Source: Paludibacteraceae bacterium (GTDB lineage: Bacteria; Bacteroidota; Bacteroidia; Bacteroidales; Paludibacteraceae). From it: 64,000 bases of DNA. The notes under the pieces were generated by a model. That model was not told the origin of the DNA. It was given only the letters and a program-made list of their open reading frames with translations, and ran no database searches. The first letter of the stretch is position 1. Each line of letters begins with the position of its first letter. A program made the translations under genes and the position numbers. This document shows, in pieces, positions 52,120-62,114 of this stretch. The stretch covers positions 215,522 to 279,521 of the forward strand of contig JAFZPM010000032.1 in assembly GCA_017550335.1 (NCBI GenBank). Reading direction: 5' to 3'.

Positions 52120-53679
52120 ATGGAAACGAGTTACATTATCGCAGGAGTTCTAGTATTACTTGTCATACTCATTCTTTTAACCATCGCGCTATACGTGAAA
52201 GCGCCGCCATCAACAGCGTTCATCCTATCAGGTGTAAGGAAAAGTCCACGCGTACTGATCGGATCCGGAGGATTTAAGATACCGCTTCTAGAGCGATTGG
52301 ATACCGTGTTCCTAGGACAAGTCACGGTGGACGTCAAGACGAACAAGGCAGTTCCTACGCACGACTTCATCAACGTGAATGTAGACGCCGTATGCAAGAT
52401 CCGTGTCATACCCGATGAAACAGGGACAAGGCTAGCGGCCAAGAACTTCCTGAACATGGCCGAGGACGAGATGGCCAAGCAAGTACAAGACTCCTTGGAA
52501 GGAAACATGAGGGAAGTGATCGGAGCCCTCACCCTGGAAGCCATCAACACCAACCGAGACGCCTTCTCCGACGAGATCCAGAAGAAAGCGGACCCGGACA
52601 TGAGGAAACTAGGACTGGAAATCATCTCATGCAACATCCAGAACGTGACAGACGAGAACGGATTGATACGCGACTTGGGAGCAGACAACACCTACGCCAT
52701 CAAGAAGAACGCGGCCATCACAAAAGCCAACGCGGAGAGAGACATCGCGATCGCCAACCAAGAAGCGGCGAAAGCGGCCAACGACGTGCGCGTGAAGACC
52801 GAGACAGAGATAGCGGAGAGGAACAACGAACTAGCCATCAAGCAAGCGGACCTGAAGCAGATATCAGACACGAAACGAGCCGTAGCCGATGCCGCATACG
52901 AAATCGAGAAGCAAGAACAGCTCAAGACGATCAACATCAAGACAGTCGACGCGAAGATCGAGCAGACCAAGCGTGAACAGGTACTGTCGGAAGAGAGGAT
53001 CAAGATCAAGGAGAACGAGTTGAAAGCGGAAGTCAATGCGAAAGCAGATGCGGACAAATACGAGAAGCAAGTCATTTCCGACGCCAACAAATACCAAACC
53101 GAGATCAACGCGCAAGCCACATTAGAGCAGAAGAAACGCGAGGCTGAGGCGGAAGCATACATGGCGGAGCAGAAAGCCCTGGCCATCAAAGCGAAAGCAG
53201 ACGCGGACAAATACGCGGCGCTCCAGGAGGCGGCCGGTATAGAAGCGAAAGGAAAGGCGCAGGCAGCGGCCACGCAAGCCAACCTGGAGGCGGAAGCAGC
53301 CGGTATCCTCGCGAAAGGAAACGCGGAGGCGGAGGCGAAGGAGAAATTAGCGGAAGCATACGCCAAGTTCGGTCAAGTAGCGATCATCGACATGTTAACC
53401 AAGATGAACGAGAAGGTATTGCCGGTTGTGGCGGAGAACATCGCAAAACCGATGTCCCAGATCAAGGATGTCACCATCTACGGCACCACAGGCGGAGAGA
53501 TGTCCGGCGTGTCGCAAAACGTTCCGACCGTCATGAAACAAACCTTTGACGTCGTGAAATCCGTCACAGGCGTCGACATGGCAGACATCATGAAATCCAA
53601 CACCATAGACGCGAAAGTGAACCGCAACATCAACATCGACGGAGACAAAGACAAAGACGTCGTTGTAGGTGTCAAATAA
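52120..53679 (+). CDS. Flotillin-like SPFH/band 7 membrane scaffold protein
   Basis: A 519-residue membrane scaffold. An N-terminal helix (about 5-25, IIAGVLVLLVILILLTIALY) is followed by the SPFH domain (about 28-200, GGFKIPLLERLDTVFLGQ, FINVNVDAVCKIRV). A very long Ala/Glu/Lys coiled coil (about 200-425) with heptads such as KADADKYAALQEAAGIEAKG follows, then a C-terminal flotillin-type end (GQVAIIDMLTKMNEKVLPVV). It matches the YqiK/flotillin group, which organises membrane microdomains. Its usual NfeD partner is not adjacent. It has its own promoter and a leader of about 220 nt. Confidence 0.9.
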   Translation: METSYIIAGVLVLLVILILLTIALYVKAPPSTAFILSGVRKSPRVLIGSGGFKIPLLERLDTVFLGQVTVDVKTNKAVPTHDFINVNVDAVCKIRVIPDETGTRLAAKNFLNMAEDEMAKQVQDSLEGNMREVIGALTLEAINTNRDAFSDEIQKKADPDMRKLGLEIISCNIQNVTDENGLIRDLGADNTYAIKKNAAITKANAERDIAIANQEAAKAANDVRVKTETEIAERNNELAIKQADLKQISDTKRAVADAAYEIEKQEQLKTINIKTVDAKIEQTKREQVLSEERIKIKENELKAEVNAKADADKYEKQVISDANKYQTEINAQATLEQKKREAEAEAYMAEQKALAIKAKADADKYAALQEAAGIEAKGKAQAAATQANLEAEAAGILAKGNAEAEAKEKLAEAYAKFGQVAIIDMLTKMNEKVLPVVAENIAKPMSQIKDVTIYGTTGGEMSGVSQNVPTVMKQTFDVVKSVTGVDMADIMKSNTIDAKVNRNINIDGDKDKDVVVGVK

Positions 53680-53726
53680 AATAACAGATATTAACACAAT
53701 CCAATAGGCAAACAAGTCAAAAAGGA

Positions 53727-53758
53727 TTTGGAAAGCAAAGGGAAAACGCATATCTTTA
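53727..53758 (+). promoter_or_regulatory. Promoter of the small lipoprotein gene
   Basis: TTTG (53727-53730), 20 nt, TATCTTTA (53751-53758); the -7 box departs from TAnnTTTG only in its last base. It lies about 35 bp before the ATG at 53794. Confidence 0.65.
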
Positions 53759-53793
53759 CATATGCGATTAAAAACAATTAAACTATAAAGAAA

Positions 53794-54276
53794 ATGGAAC
53801 ATAAACTTAAGGCATTCGTTTCGACATGCATCATCGCCCTCATGATGGCGTCCTGCACAGTCACGACGCATACAAGGACACAGACTCCACCGCCACCGCC
53901 GCCACCGTCGGCGCACTACGGGCATCCACATCCATCACACGGGCCTGGTCCGAAGAGATATCCGATAGACCAGTTCAGGAAAGGTCCCGGACCTCATCAG
54001 AAGGGTCCACAGGCACCACCGCCAGCACCGGTGAAGCCAAAAACCACCGTACGTGACGTGGAGAAGAACAAAGTACGCAACAGCGGAACAACCGTTCATC
54101 CTAGGCAGACTCCACAAGAGAGCAGCGACAAGAACCTGAGAAGCAATTCGCAGCAACAGCGCAACACGCAGCCAAGCAGTTCCACACCATCCAACACCAG
54201 GAGTCAACGGAGCAATAGGAGCAGCGACAGCGGCACGTCAGGTTCAAGCAGCAGGACGAGCAGAACCAGGAGATAA
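53794..54276 (+). CDS. Small Pro/Ser-rich lipoprotein
   Basis: A 160-residue lipoprotein. The signal peptide ends at ALMMASCTVTT (Cys 21). The mature part is disordered: a Pro run, a His/Pro/Gly-rich stretch, then a Ser/Arg/Asn/Gln-rich tail ending in RTSRTRR. No domain is recognised. It lies 5 bp upstream of the HD-domain gene and shares its promoter. Confidence 0.65.
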   Translation: MEHKLKAFVSTCIIALMMASCTVTTHTRTQTPPPPPPPSAHYGHPHPSHGPGPKRYPIDQFRKGPGPHQKGPQAPPPAPVKPKTTVRDVEKNKVRNSGTTVHPRQTPQESSDKNLRSNSQQQRNTQPSSSTPSNTRSQRSNRSSDSGTSGSSSRTSRTRR

Positions 54277-54281
54277 CGGAC

Positions 54282-54914
54282 GTGGAATACGAAGCCATAC
54301 AAGGGTTCGTCGCGCAAGAGTTGTCGAAAGACCATAGCGGGCACAACCACCAGCATGCGGAGCGGGTCGTCCGAAACGCCCAAAAGATTCTCCGGAAGGA
54401 GGGAGGAAACGAAAAGATCATCCTCACCGCCGCGTGGTTGCACGACTGCATCGACAAGAAGCTCTTCACAGAGATAGAGATAGAGGAGCAGCTCGGCAAG
54501 GTCGAGCGATTCCTCGAGGCGCAAGGATACCTCCCGAACGAGGTGGAGGAGGTGATGTACATCATCCAGAACATCTCCTACAACAAGGGGGAAAACCGAC
54601 CGCTGACAAGTCTCAACGCCATGATTGTCCGTGACGCGGATAGGCTCGACGCCATCGGAGCGATGGGTATCATCCGCACCATCGAATACGGAGCGGCCCA
54701 TGGCAGGCTATTCTACGACGATGAAAACATTAAGAGAGAGGGAGGACCGGCCGGTTGGAATCATCCAACCGGCACCTCCCTTTCCCATTTTTATGACAAA
54801 CTACTCAAATTGGAGTCGCTGATGCACACCCCGACCGCCAAGGAGATGGCCAAGGAACGCACAGAGTTCCTGAGGAAATTCCTGGAAGAATTCTACCGAG
54901 AATTAGGCGATTGA
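54282..54914 (+). CDS. HD-domain phosphohydrolase (YedJ-like)
   Basis: A 210-residue cytoplasmic metal-dependent phosphohydrolase. The metal-binding His and His-Asp are in KDHSGHNHQHAERVVRNAQ and LTAAWLHDCIDKK; the later Asp lies in IVRDADRLDAIGAMGI. The start is a GTG at 54282, 5 bp after the lipoprotein stop; no ATG is better placed. YedJ-type HD proteins act on small phosphorylated or nucleotide substrates, but the true substrate is unknown. Confidence 0.85.
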   Translation: MEYEAIQGFVAQELSKDHSGHNHQHAERVVRNAQKILRKEGGNEKIILTAAWLHDCIDKKLFTEIEIEEQLGKVERFLEAQGYLPNEVEEVMYIIQNISYNKGENRPLTSLNAMIVRDADRLDAIGAMGIIRTIEYGAAHGRLFYDDENIKREGGPAGWNHPTGTSLSHFYDKLLKLESLMHTPTAKEMAKERTEFLRKFLEEFYRELGD

Positions 54915-55094
54915 GATTTTAGAATATAATCCGTATTTGTTAATCTACGCCACGCTTCACCGTCCATTCATAAAAAAAACGGGAAGAGAAAAGCCTATTT
55001 AAGACATCAAATTTTGGAAAATAATAAAACTTCACATAAATTAGCATGATTTTAAGTAAGGGAATTAACAAAACCCACTTACAGGGCAAACGAC

Positions 55095-58000
55095 ATGAAA
55101 ACATTTTCGATAAGGGTAATAGCGATAGCCTCCATGCTATCGATGAGTCTCATCTCACGTGCAGGCGTTATCATATCAGAGATAATGCCATGTAACATCA
55201 GTACATACATAAATGAGGAAAAAGAATTCACAGGATGGGTGGAATTCTACAATGACGGGGAGGAAGAAGTAAACCTAAAAGGTTGGACGATAACCAATTA
55301 CCAGAAGAGAGCCAAAGGTGGCGAAGAGAAGGTGAAATGGACATGGGTGATCGACTTCGACATCAAGATACCCAAGGGAGAATACAAAGTCGTTCCGTTT
55401 GACGACTACCAACCCCTACCCCACACATCAGCCAAGGAGAAACATGCGCCATACAAAGTAGAGTCGGAAGGAGGCTCCCTCGAATTGGAATCACCGAGGG
55501 GGGAGACATCCACACTGAGTTATCCGGCACTGAAGCCGCACCTATCCTACGGAATCTATGGAGAGGACATGTCAGATATAGGGCACATGATCCCGACACC
55601 TAAGAAGGAGAACAAAACCGGGTACGAGACCCTGAAGCAATGCGCGAAACCCGTATTCACAGGCGTACAACCAGGCGTGAACTACGAAGGCAACTGGTCT
55701 ACCAAGAAGATAAAGTTGGGATGCGAGACGAGCGATGCGAAGATATACTACACGACGAACGGCTCCATACCGACAGAAGACAGCAGGAGATTCTACATAG
55801 ACTCCACCAAGCTAAGCATCGACTCCATAAAAGTATTCCGCGCACGCGCATTCAAGAGCGGATACCTGCCGAGCGACATCCTGACAGGATCCTTCATCAC
55901 CTATAAATCAGACAGGGATGATTGCGGAGGCGAGAATCCACCGGTAGTATCCATCGTAACAGACAAAGAATACCTGACCAACAGCAAGATAGGCATACAC
56001 TGCGTAGGAGAGGCAGGCATACCGGGCACAAAAGGATGCATCGCCAACAGCGCCAACTACAACCAAGCATGGAAACGCGCCGTGAACTTCGAGTACTTCT
56101 CAGGTGGAGAGCAGAAGTTATCGCAGGAAGCCATGATAGGCATCATAGGCGGATGTTCCCGCAAGTACGACGTCAAATCACTGAAGATCAGCACCAGCAA
56201 GCGATTGGGGGCGGAAGTATTCGACTACGCCTTCTTCAAAGACAGCGACAAGAAAGGGAAGAAATACTCCAGCCTGCAGTTGAGGAACGGAGGCAACGGT
56301 TATGAGTCCATGAGATTCCGAGACGGGTTCATCCAATCCCTCTCGAAGGGCATGGGGAACCTCGACTATCAAGCCTACCAGCCGGTCAGCTACTACCTGA
56401 ACGGCTCATACAAAGGGCTCATGGGGCTCAGGGAGAGGACAAACGGATCCTATATAGAGGCGAACTACGGAATCGACGAAGACAAAATAGACCTCATCGA
56501 GATGTCCGAGAACAAGATAATGGCCTCCCTCGGCGACCTGAACGCATACAATGAAATGATAGCGTTCGCCTCGGACAGCAACAACTACAAGAAGGACAAC
56601 TACGTGGCACAACTCAGCAACTACATGGACGTGGAAGAATATGTCAACTACATGATATTCGAGCAATTCATCGTCAACACCGACTGGCCAGGCAACAACC
56701 AGAAATGCTGGAGGAAGCACATCGGAGGCAAATTCAGATGGATACTATACGACACAGACTTCGGTTTAGGCCTATACGGATGGAACGACAACAACTACTG
56801 CGACGCCAGTCTCAACACCATCAAATGGTGTACGGGAGAGGGAGAGCACAACTGGGCGAACGCATCATCGACCGGTGGCGGATACGAGGTGACGGAAGAG
56901 AGCAAGTGGAAGACCATCCTCTTCAAAAGTCTGATGAAGAACGAAGGATTCAGAAGCATGTTCACGACCAAAGCGCTCCAACACCTAAGCACGACCTTCA
57001 GCGAGGATGTCATGAGAGCCAAGGCGGACTCATTCACAGAACTCGTCAGGAGAGAGCACTGCGCGACAAAAAAAGCGGACATGCCAGGAATCAACTCAAC
57101 GTCAGAGGGCATCGAGAGCATGCTGAATTTCGCCCTGTCAAGACGAAGCAGGTACAAGGAAGACTTGGCCAACTACTGCGGCTACAACAAAGAGAACATG
57201 GCCACCCTGCGCATCTCCTGCGACGGCGAATTCGCGAACAAGGTCAAGGGATTCTACGTGAACGATGTGGCCATGAACGAAAAATCCGTAAAGGTCAAGC
57301 TATTCAAGCAAATGTTAGTCAACATAAAGCCAATACTTCCAAACGGTTACATCGTGAAGGAATGGAAGATGGACACGATAACATCCTCGAAATACGGATT
57401 CGACTTCAAGATCAAGAAAGACACCGTGAAAGTGGTGCTCACCATCCAGGAAGAGAGCTACGACAAACCATCGATCGTCATCAACGAAGTATGCGCAAAA
57501 TCAAACATCTTCATCGACCCTGAATCCAACACGGGAGAGGATTGGATCGAGCTGTACAACACAGGAGACGAGTTCGTGGATGTGGCAGGTTTCTACCTGA
57601 AAGACAAGGACACCACCATCGAGATCGCACGCGGATACGAGATGACCAATATTCCACCGAAGGGACACCTGCTCCTCTGGGCAGACGGAAGAGGCAAGAG
57701 CGGTGCGCAACACCTCGGGTTCAAGCTATCCAGTACGGGGGAGGAACTGACGCTGTTCAAAGACGTGAGGGACTCCATCATAATCGTAGACAAGATAAAG
57801 TTCAATTCATTGGACGCAGACTGCAGTTACGGACGCACGAAGGATGGAGCATCCTCATTCACGGTGTTCCCGGTATGCACAGAGCACAATGGATTCTCCG
57901 AAGCGACACCAGGAGAGGAGAACGGCATCTACAATTGTAAGAATGTCATCGAGATGCGCACCTATCCGGTCAACATCAGTTGCACATACGACAACATCCG

Positions 58001-59015
58001 ATACAAAGTGAACGGAGAGAAGATGGACAATCCGCTCAGCTACCGGATCCTGAAAGGGAAATCAGTGACCGTCTCCCCTGTATTACCTAGGCAATACGAA
58101 TTCGACCATTGGGAACTCTCCACGTTCGTGGAGTCATTCGAGACACTCCTCGACAAAGAATCAATCTGGAGCTATCACCATGCCGACTCCGCCCCAAGCG
58201 GGAAGTGGAAGGAGGCAGACTACGACGACTCCAAATGGAAAGATGGAAAAGGCATCATGGGATACGATGCGGCGGGGAAAGACCGAGGATACACGTACGA
58301 CACAAAGATCGATTACAAGGAAGGAGACAGCGCCAAATACATCACCGCCTACTTCAGACATGTCTTCAACATCGAAGACACGACCGGTCTGAAAAGCGTC
58401 ACCGCCAACGTGACCTACGACGATGGTGTGGCGGTCTATCTCAACGGAACAGAGCTTGGACGTTTCAACCTGCCGAAAGATTCGGCGCATGCGGTGTTGG
58501 CATACAAGGATACCACACTGAACTACTACGACGACCAACACGAACAGATAGAGATCAAGCCATCCCTGTTCAAGGTCGGAAAGAACGTCATCACGGCGGA
58601 AGTGCACCAGATCAACAGCGCCACCTCAGACATGACATTCGCCATGGACGCAAAGGCGAAGTATATCTCCCACATCTGCAAGGAGAAGACCTTCACGGTC
58701 ACTCCTAAGGAGGAATTCACCGCCAAGCTCTACGTCGAGGACCACACCGGCTTGAAAGAGAATGAGATAAGCGACGAGGACCTGACCCAGGGAATCACCC
58801 TCTACCCTAACCCGACGGACAACCTAGTATACCTGCACGGATGCAAGGGTAAAGCCTATGTCACCGTATGCAACCAACTAGGCGGCATGGTTCTCATGCA
58901 ATACGTATCAGGCGAGGACGATCCTATCGACCTACAGGAAATGAAAGACGGCACGTACATATTCAACATCACCACAAGCACGCAGCATTCCGTAGGTAAG
59001 GTCATAAAGAAATAA
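55095..59015 (+). CDS. Large CotH-kinase and lamin-tail protein with T9SS-type sorting tail
   Basis: A 1306-residue exported protein. In order: signal peptide (1-23); lamin-tail-like domain (about 24-150, VIISEIMPCN, GWTITNYQK); chitobiase-type C-terminal domain (about 205-275, AKIYYTTNGSIPTED); CotH kinase-like domain (about 280-640) with VNTDWPGNNQKCWRK and the metal motif RWILYDTDFGLGLYG; a second lamin-tail domain (about 785-920, IVINEVCAKSN, EDWIELYNTGDEFVDV). A galactose-binding-like domain (about 1060-1190, VTYDDGVAVYLNGTELG) and a T9SS sorting tail (about 1235-1306, GITLYPNPTDNLVYLHG) complete it. CotH domains phosphorylate proteins or glycans in other organisms; the role here is unknown. 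Confidence 0.85.
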   Translation: MKTFSIRVIAIASMLSMSLISRAGVIISEIMPCNISTYINEEKEFTGWVEFYNDGEEEVNLKGWTITNYQKRAKGGEEKVKWTWVIDFDIKIPKGEYKVVPFDDYQPLPHTSAKEKHAPYKVESEGGSLELESPRGETSTLSYPALKPHLSYGIYGEDMSDIGHMIPTPKKENKTGYETLKQCAKPVFTGVQPGVNYEGNWSTKKIKLGCETSDAKIYYTTNGSIPTEDSRRFYIDSTKLSIDSIKVFRARAFKSGYLPSDILTGSFITYKSDRDDCGGENPPVVSIVTDKEYLTNSKIGIHCVGEAGIPGTKGCIANSANYNQAWKRAVNFEYFSGGEQKLSQEAMIGIIGGCSRKYDVKSLKISTSKRLGAEVFDYAFFKDSDKKGKKYSSLQLRNGGNGYESMRFRDGFIQSLSKGMGNLDYQAYQPVSYYLNGSYKGLMGLRERTNGSYIEANYGIDEDKIDLIEMSENKIMASLGDLNAYNEMIAFASDSNNYKKDNYVAQLSNYMDVEEYVNYMIFEQFIVNTDWPGNNQKCWRKHIGGKFRWILYDTDFGLGLYGWNDNNYCDASLNTIKWCTGEGEHNWANASSTGGGYEVTEESKWKTILFKSLMKNEGFRSMFTTKALQHLSTTFSEDVMRAKADSFTELVRREHCATKKADMPGINSTSEGIESMLNFALSRRSRYKEDLANYCGYNKENMATLRISCDGEFANKVKGFYVNDVAMNEKSVKVKLFKQMLVNIKPILPNGYIVKEWKMDTITSSKYGFDFKIKKDTVKVVLTIQEESYDKPSIVINEVCAKSNIFIDPESNTGEDWIELYNTGDEFVDVAGFYLKDKDTTIEIARGYEMTNIPPKGHLLLWADGRGKSGAQHLGFKLSSTGEELTLFKDVRDSIIIVDKIKFNSLDADCSYGRTKDGASSFTVFPVCTEHNGFSEATPGEENGIYNCKNVIEMRTYPVNISCTYDNIRYKVNGEKMDNPLSYRILKGKSVTVSPVLPRQYEFDHWELSTFVESFETLLDKESIWSYHHADSAPSGKWKEADYDDSKWKDGKGIMGYDAAGKDRGYTYDTKIDYKEGDSAKYITAYFRHVFNIEDTTGLKSVTANVTYDDGVAVYLNGTELGRFNLPKDSAHAVLAYKDTTLNYYDDQHEQIEIKPSLFKVGKNVITAEVHQINSATSDMTFAMDAKAKYISHICKEKTFTVTPKEEFTAKLYVEDHTGLKENEISDEDLTQGITLYPNPTDNLVYLHGCKGKAYVTVCNQLGGMVLMQYVSGEDDPIDLQEMKDGTYIFNITTSTQHSVGKVIKK

Positions 59016-59023
59016 AAGGAAGG

Positions 59024-59446
59024 ATGAAACAGGCGGAAGAGGTTCTCTCCATCAAAGGTGTCAAGCCCACAGCCAATCGGGTGCTCGTGTTGCGCACACT
59101 CTTGAACACGGAGAGGCCTGTCTCCCTCTCCGAATTGGAGGATGAGTTGCCCTACATGGACAAGTCCAGCATATTCCGCACACTCAACCTTTTCAAGGAA
59201 CACCACGTCACCCATGAGATAGACGACGGGACCACCCTCAAATACGAGGCTTGCCACAGCGAGAAGGAGTGCAGCGTGTCGGACATGCACACACACTTCC
59301 ACTGCGAGATATGTCAGCAGACCATCTGCCTGCACGACATACAGATACCCGCCGTCCAACTACCGGAAGGCTATGAGACCCACGCCATCAATTACATGAT
59401 CAAGGGGATATGTCCCCATTGCGCAGAGAAAAGAATTAAGGATTAA
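59024..59446 (+). CDS. Fur family transcriptional regulator
   Basis: A 140-residue metal-sensing regulator. The winged helix contains IKGVKPTANRVLVLRTLLN and SLSELEDELPYMDKSSIFRTL. The metal-binding half has THFHCEICQQTICL and GICPHCAEK, two CxxC pairs that form a structural zinc site. AAGGAAGG lies just before the ATG, an unusually clear Shine-Dalgarno for this group. It follows the CotH gene by 8 bp and may be read through from it. Whether it senses iron, zinc or peroxide cannot be told. Confidence 0.88.
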   Translation: MKQAEEVLSIKGVKPTANRVLVLRTLLNTERPVSLSELEDELPYMDKSSIFRTLNLFKEHHVTHEIDDGTTLKYEACHSEKECSVSDMHTHFHCEICQQTICLHDIQIPAVQLPEGYETHAINYMIKGICPHCAEKRIKD

Positions 59447-59569
59447 GAGAGGACGGTTCGGCATAGCGATCAAACTGTTGATTGGCAACCACATAGAGAC
59501 ACAGCGCACTCCCATACGGAATGATGCGTCAGATAGTGCGAACTCAAGGAAATTAACAATCAAGCACAT

Positions 59570-61420
59570 ATGGCGAAACAGATTTCGAAAACATTCTTGG
59601 CACACATAATGATCCTCTGCCTGCTTGGCTTCATGACATCGCAGTGCTCCTCCGGGACAACCATGAACACGGATACGGTTACGGACACCCGTGTTGACGA
59701 TAGGGAGACATACGAAGAAGAAGAAGAAACGGAAGAGGATTACGAGGATGCGGGATTCAAGCAGCTCACCTTCACGGCCAAAACGGACAACTCCTCGTTC
59801 GGCGTCCACAAATGGGACGACGGGGATGTGCAATACTCCTTGGATGGGGGAAAAACTTGGGAGAAACTCGCAAGCGACACATTCATCCCCCTACAAAAAA
59901 AAAGGCAAGCATTGCTAAGAGGATATAACCCACAAGGATTAAACATAAAATTCCTCATGACAGGCCGCATCGCCGCCAGCGGTAGCGTGATGAGCCTGAT
60001 AGACAACATAGGAGAAAGCGATTCAATACCAAGCGAAGAATGTTTCGAATACTTATTCAGTCACTGCGCCAGTCTGACACAAGCGCCCCAACTACCCGCC
60101 ACCCATTTAACTGAACGGTGTTACAGTTCAATGTTTGAGGGATGCACCAACCTGAAAAAAGCACCCCAACTACCCGCCACGATACTGGCTGAGGCTTGCT
60201 ACATAGACATGTTCAACCACTGCACCAGTCTGAAACAAGCGCCTCGATTGCCTGCGACAAAATTAGAGGATGCCTGTTACATGAGGATGTTTCACAAATG
60301 CACCAGTCTGGTCCAAGCACCCGAACTGCCAGCCACCCAACTAGCGGAAGATTGTTATTACAAAATGTTTTCCAAGTGCTACAGTTTGACACAGGCACCC
60401 GAACTGCCAGCCACCCAACTAGAGAAAAACTGTTATAATAGAATGTTTTCCAAGTGCTACAGTTTGACACAAGCACCCGAACTACCCGCCACCCAACTGG
60501 CCGAAAGTTGTTATGTGTGCATGTTTAAGGAGTGCGTCAGCCTGAAAAAGGCACCCGAACTGCCCGCCAGGAAATTGGCACCCGCATGTTACGCGAACAT
60601 GTTTAGAGAATGTACCAGCCTGACGCATGCGCCACAATTACCCGCCAGGAAACTAGAGCCAGATTGCTATTTGTTCATGTTCCGCTACTGCACCAGTCTG
60701 ACACAGGCACCCGAACTGCCAGCCACCCAACTAGAGAAAGACTGTTATAATAGAATGTTTTCCAAGTGCTACAGTTTGACACAAGCACCCGAACTACCCG
60801 CCACAAAATTGGCAAAGGGCTGCTACGAAGGCATGTTCAGCGGGTGCACCAAACTCACGCGAACCCCTGATTTGCCCGTCACCCAACTAGCAGACGAGTG
60901 CTACAAAGGCATGTTCAGCGGGTGCACCAGCATCACGCAAGCCCCTGAATTACCCGCCACCACATTGGCAAAGGGCTGCTATGAAAGCTTGTTCTGCGGG
61001 TGCACCAACTTGACGCAAGCCACGGAGTTACCCGCCACGACACTGACAGATGGATGTTACTCATGGATGTTCGGCGGCTGCACAAGCCTCACACAGGCGC
61101 CGCAACTGCCCGCCACATCATTGACTAAATCTTGTTACCACGGCATGTTCAGCCACTGCATAAGGCTCACTCAGGCAGCTGAACTGCCCGCCACCACATT
61201 GGCTAAAAATTGTTACAACGAAATGTTCAACGGATGCTCCAGCCTCACCGAAATCAGCGTGGGGTTCTCAAGATGGAATAGTGATACACATGAGACATAC
61301 GGCACCGATGAATGGCACGACAACGTCGCCCCCAACGGCACCTTCATCTGCCCGAAAGGGTTGCCGAAGGAGTTCGGGGAGAGCAGGATACCGGAAGGAT
61401 GGAAGGTAATTGAGAATTAA
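59570..61420 (+). CDS. Exported 26-residue Cys-Tyr/Met-Phe repeat protein
   Basis: A 616-residue exported protein. The signal peptide (1-25) ends near a Cys (TSQCSSG), perhaps a lipobox. An acidic linker (about 38-62) leads to a beta-rich N-terminal domain (about 63-155, VQYSLDGGKTWEKL, ALLRGYNPQGL, RIAASGSVMSLID). From Cys 158 (base 60041) come 15 perfect 26-residue repeats of the pattern CYxxMFxxCxxLxxAPxLPAxxLAxx without indels, then a partial one. The end (PNGTFICPKGLPKEFGE ... IPEGWKVIEN) is a cap often seen on Bacteroidales BspA-like proteins. The repeat resembles the MF..C..L 26-residue repeat of BspA-like/DUF285 surface proteins. Paralog of the gene at 62135. Confidence 0.8.
   Translation: MAKQISKTFLAHIMILCLLGFMTSQCSSGTTMNTDTVTDTRVDDRETYEEEEETEEDYEDAGFKQLTFTAKTDNSSFGVHKWDDGDVQYSLDGGKTWEKLASDTFIPLQKKRQALLRGYNPQGLNIKFLMTGRIAASGSVMSLIDNIGESDSIPSEECFEYLFSHCASLTQAPQLPATHLTERCYSSMFEGCTNLKKAPQLPATILAEACYIDMFNHCTSLKQAPRLPATKLEDACYMRMFHKCTSLVQAPELPATQLAEDCYYKMFSKCYSLTQAPELPATQLEKNCYNRMFSKCYSLTQAPELPATQLAESCYVCMFKECVSLKKAPELPARKLAPACYANMFRECTSLTHAPQLPARKLEPDCYLFMFRYCTSLTQAPELPATQLEKDCYNRMFSKCYSLTQAPELPATKLAKGCYEGMFSGCTKLTRTPDLPVTQLADECYKGMFSGCTSITQAPELPATTLAKGCYESLFCGCTNLTQATELPATTLTDGCYSWMFGGCTSLTQAPQLPATSLTKSCYHGMFSHCIRLTQAAELPATTLAKNCYNEMFNGCSSLTEISVGFSRWNSDTHETYGTDEWHDNVAPNGTFICPKGLPKEFGESRIPEGWKVIEN
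60041..61210 (+). repeat. Fifteen 78-bp coding repeats
   Basis: Fifteen exact 78-bp periods from 60041 to 61210, each coding CYxxMFxxC... units. Within it, 60391-60492 and 60703-60804 are almost identical (one visible mismatch) and exactly four units apart, which points to recent unit-phase recombination. Confidence 0.92.
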
Positions 61421-61750
61421 GAATTTTGAATTTTGAATTTTGAAACGTCAGTTCGACGAAGTCAATTTTGAGTAAGGGAATAGCGGTTCGATGGAACCAA
61501 TTTTGATTTACGATTTAACTATTTACAATTTACGATTTAAATGCACGCGATTCATGATTGATGGAGGTTGTGCATAGGCCTGAAAGGCCTAAACAGATAT
61601 AGCCCAAGGCATCGCCCTGGGATAGGAAATTCATCGGAAACGGTGTCATATAGGCCTGAAAGGCCGAAACAGATTTACGATTTGACAATTTACGATTTAA
61701 ATGCACGCGATTCATGATTGAGGAGGGTTGTGTGTAGGGTGCAGGTCGCG

Positions 61751-61778
61751 TGTAGAGACGCACGGCCGTGCGTCTCTA
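61751..61778. repeat. 28-bp perfect palindrome (REP-like)
   Basis: GTAGAGACGCACGG joined to its exact reverse complement CCGTGCGTCTCTAC. Related copies lie at 61939-61985 and 62038. Confidence 0.9.
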
Positions 61779-61957
61779 CGATGAACCGGATGGTCATTCA
61801 TAATTTATAATTCATAATTCATAATTTTCTAGGGTGTTGCCCTGGGCTAGATAATGTTATGCCCCTCCGGGGCGCCAATGAACCGGATGGCCCATTCATA
61901 ATTGACTACGTCGAACTAACGTTTCATAATTCATAATTGTAGAGACGCACGTCCGTT

Positions 61958-61985
61958 GTAGAGACGCATAATCATGCGTCTCTAC
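61958..61985. repeat. Second GTAGAGACGC palindrome
   Basis: GTAGAGACGCAT, AATC loop, ATGCGTCTCTAC; preceded at 61939 by a half copy (GTAGAGACGCACGTCCG). Confidence 0.85.
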
Positions 61986-62106
61986 ATTGAACCGGATGGC
62001 CATTCAAAATTTATAATTCATAATTCAAAATTATCATGCCGTGCGTCTCCACGATGGAACGGTCCAAAACGGATGATCCACCCATTAAATTTTATTACAA
62101 ATAATA

Positions 62107-62114
62107 TATATTTG
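62107..62114 (+). promoter_or_regulatory. -7 box of the second repeat-protein gene
   Basis: TATATTTG matches TAnnTTTG, 20 bp before the ATG at 62135. No clear -33 box. Confidence 0.55.
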
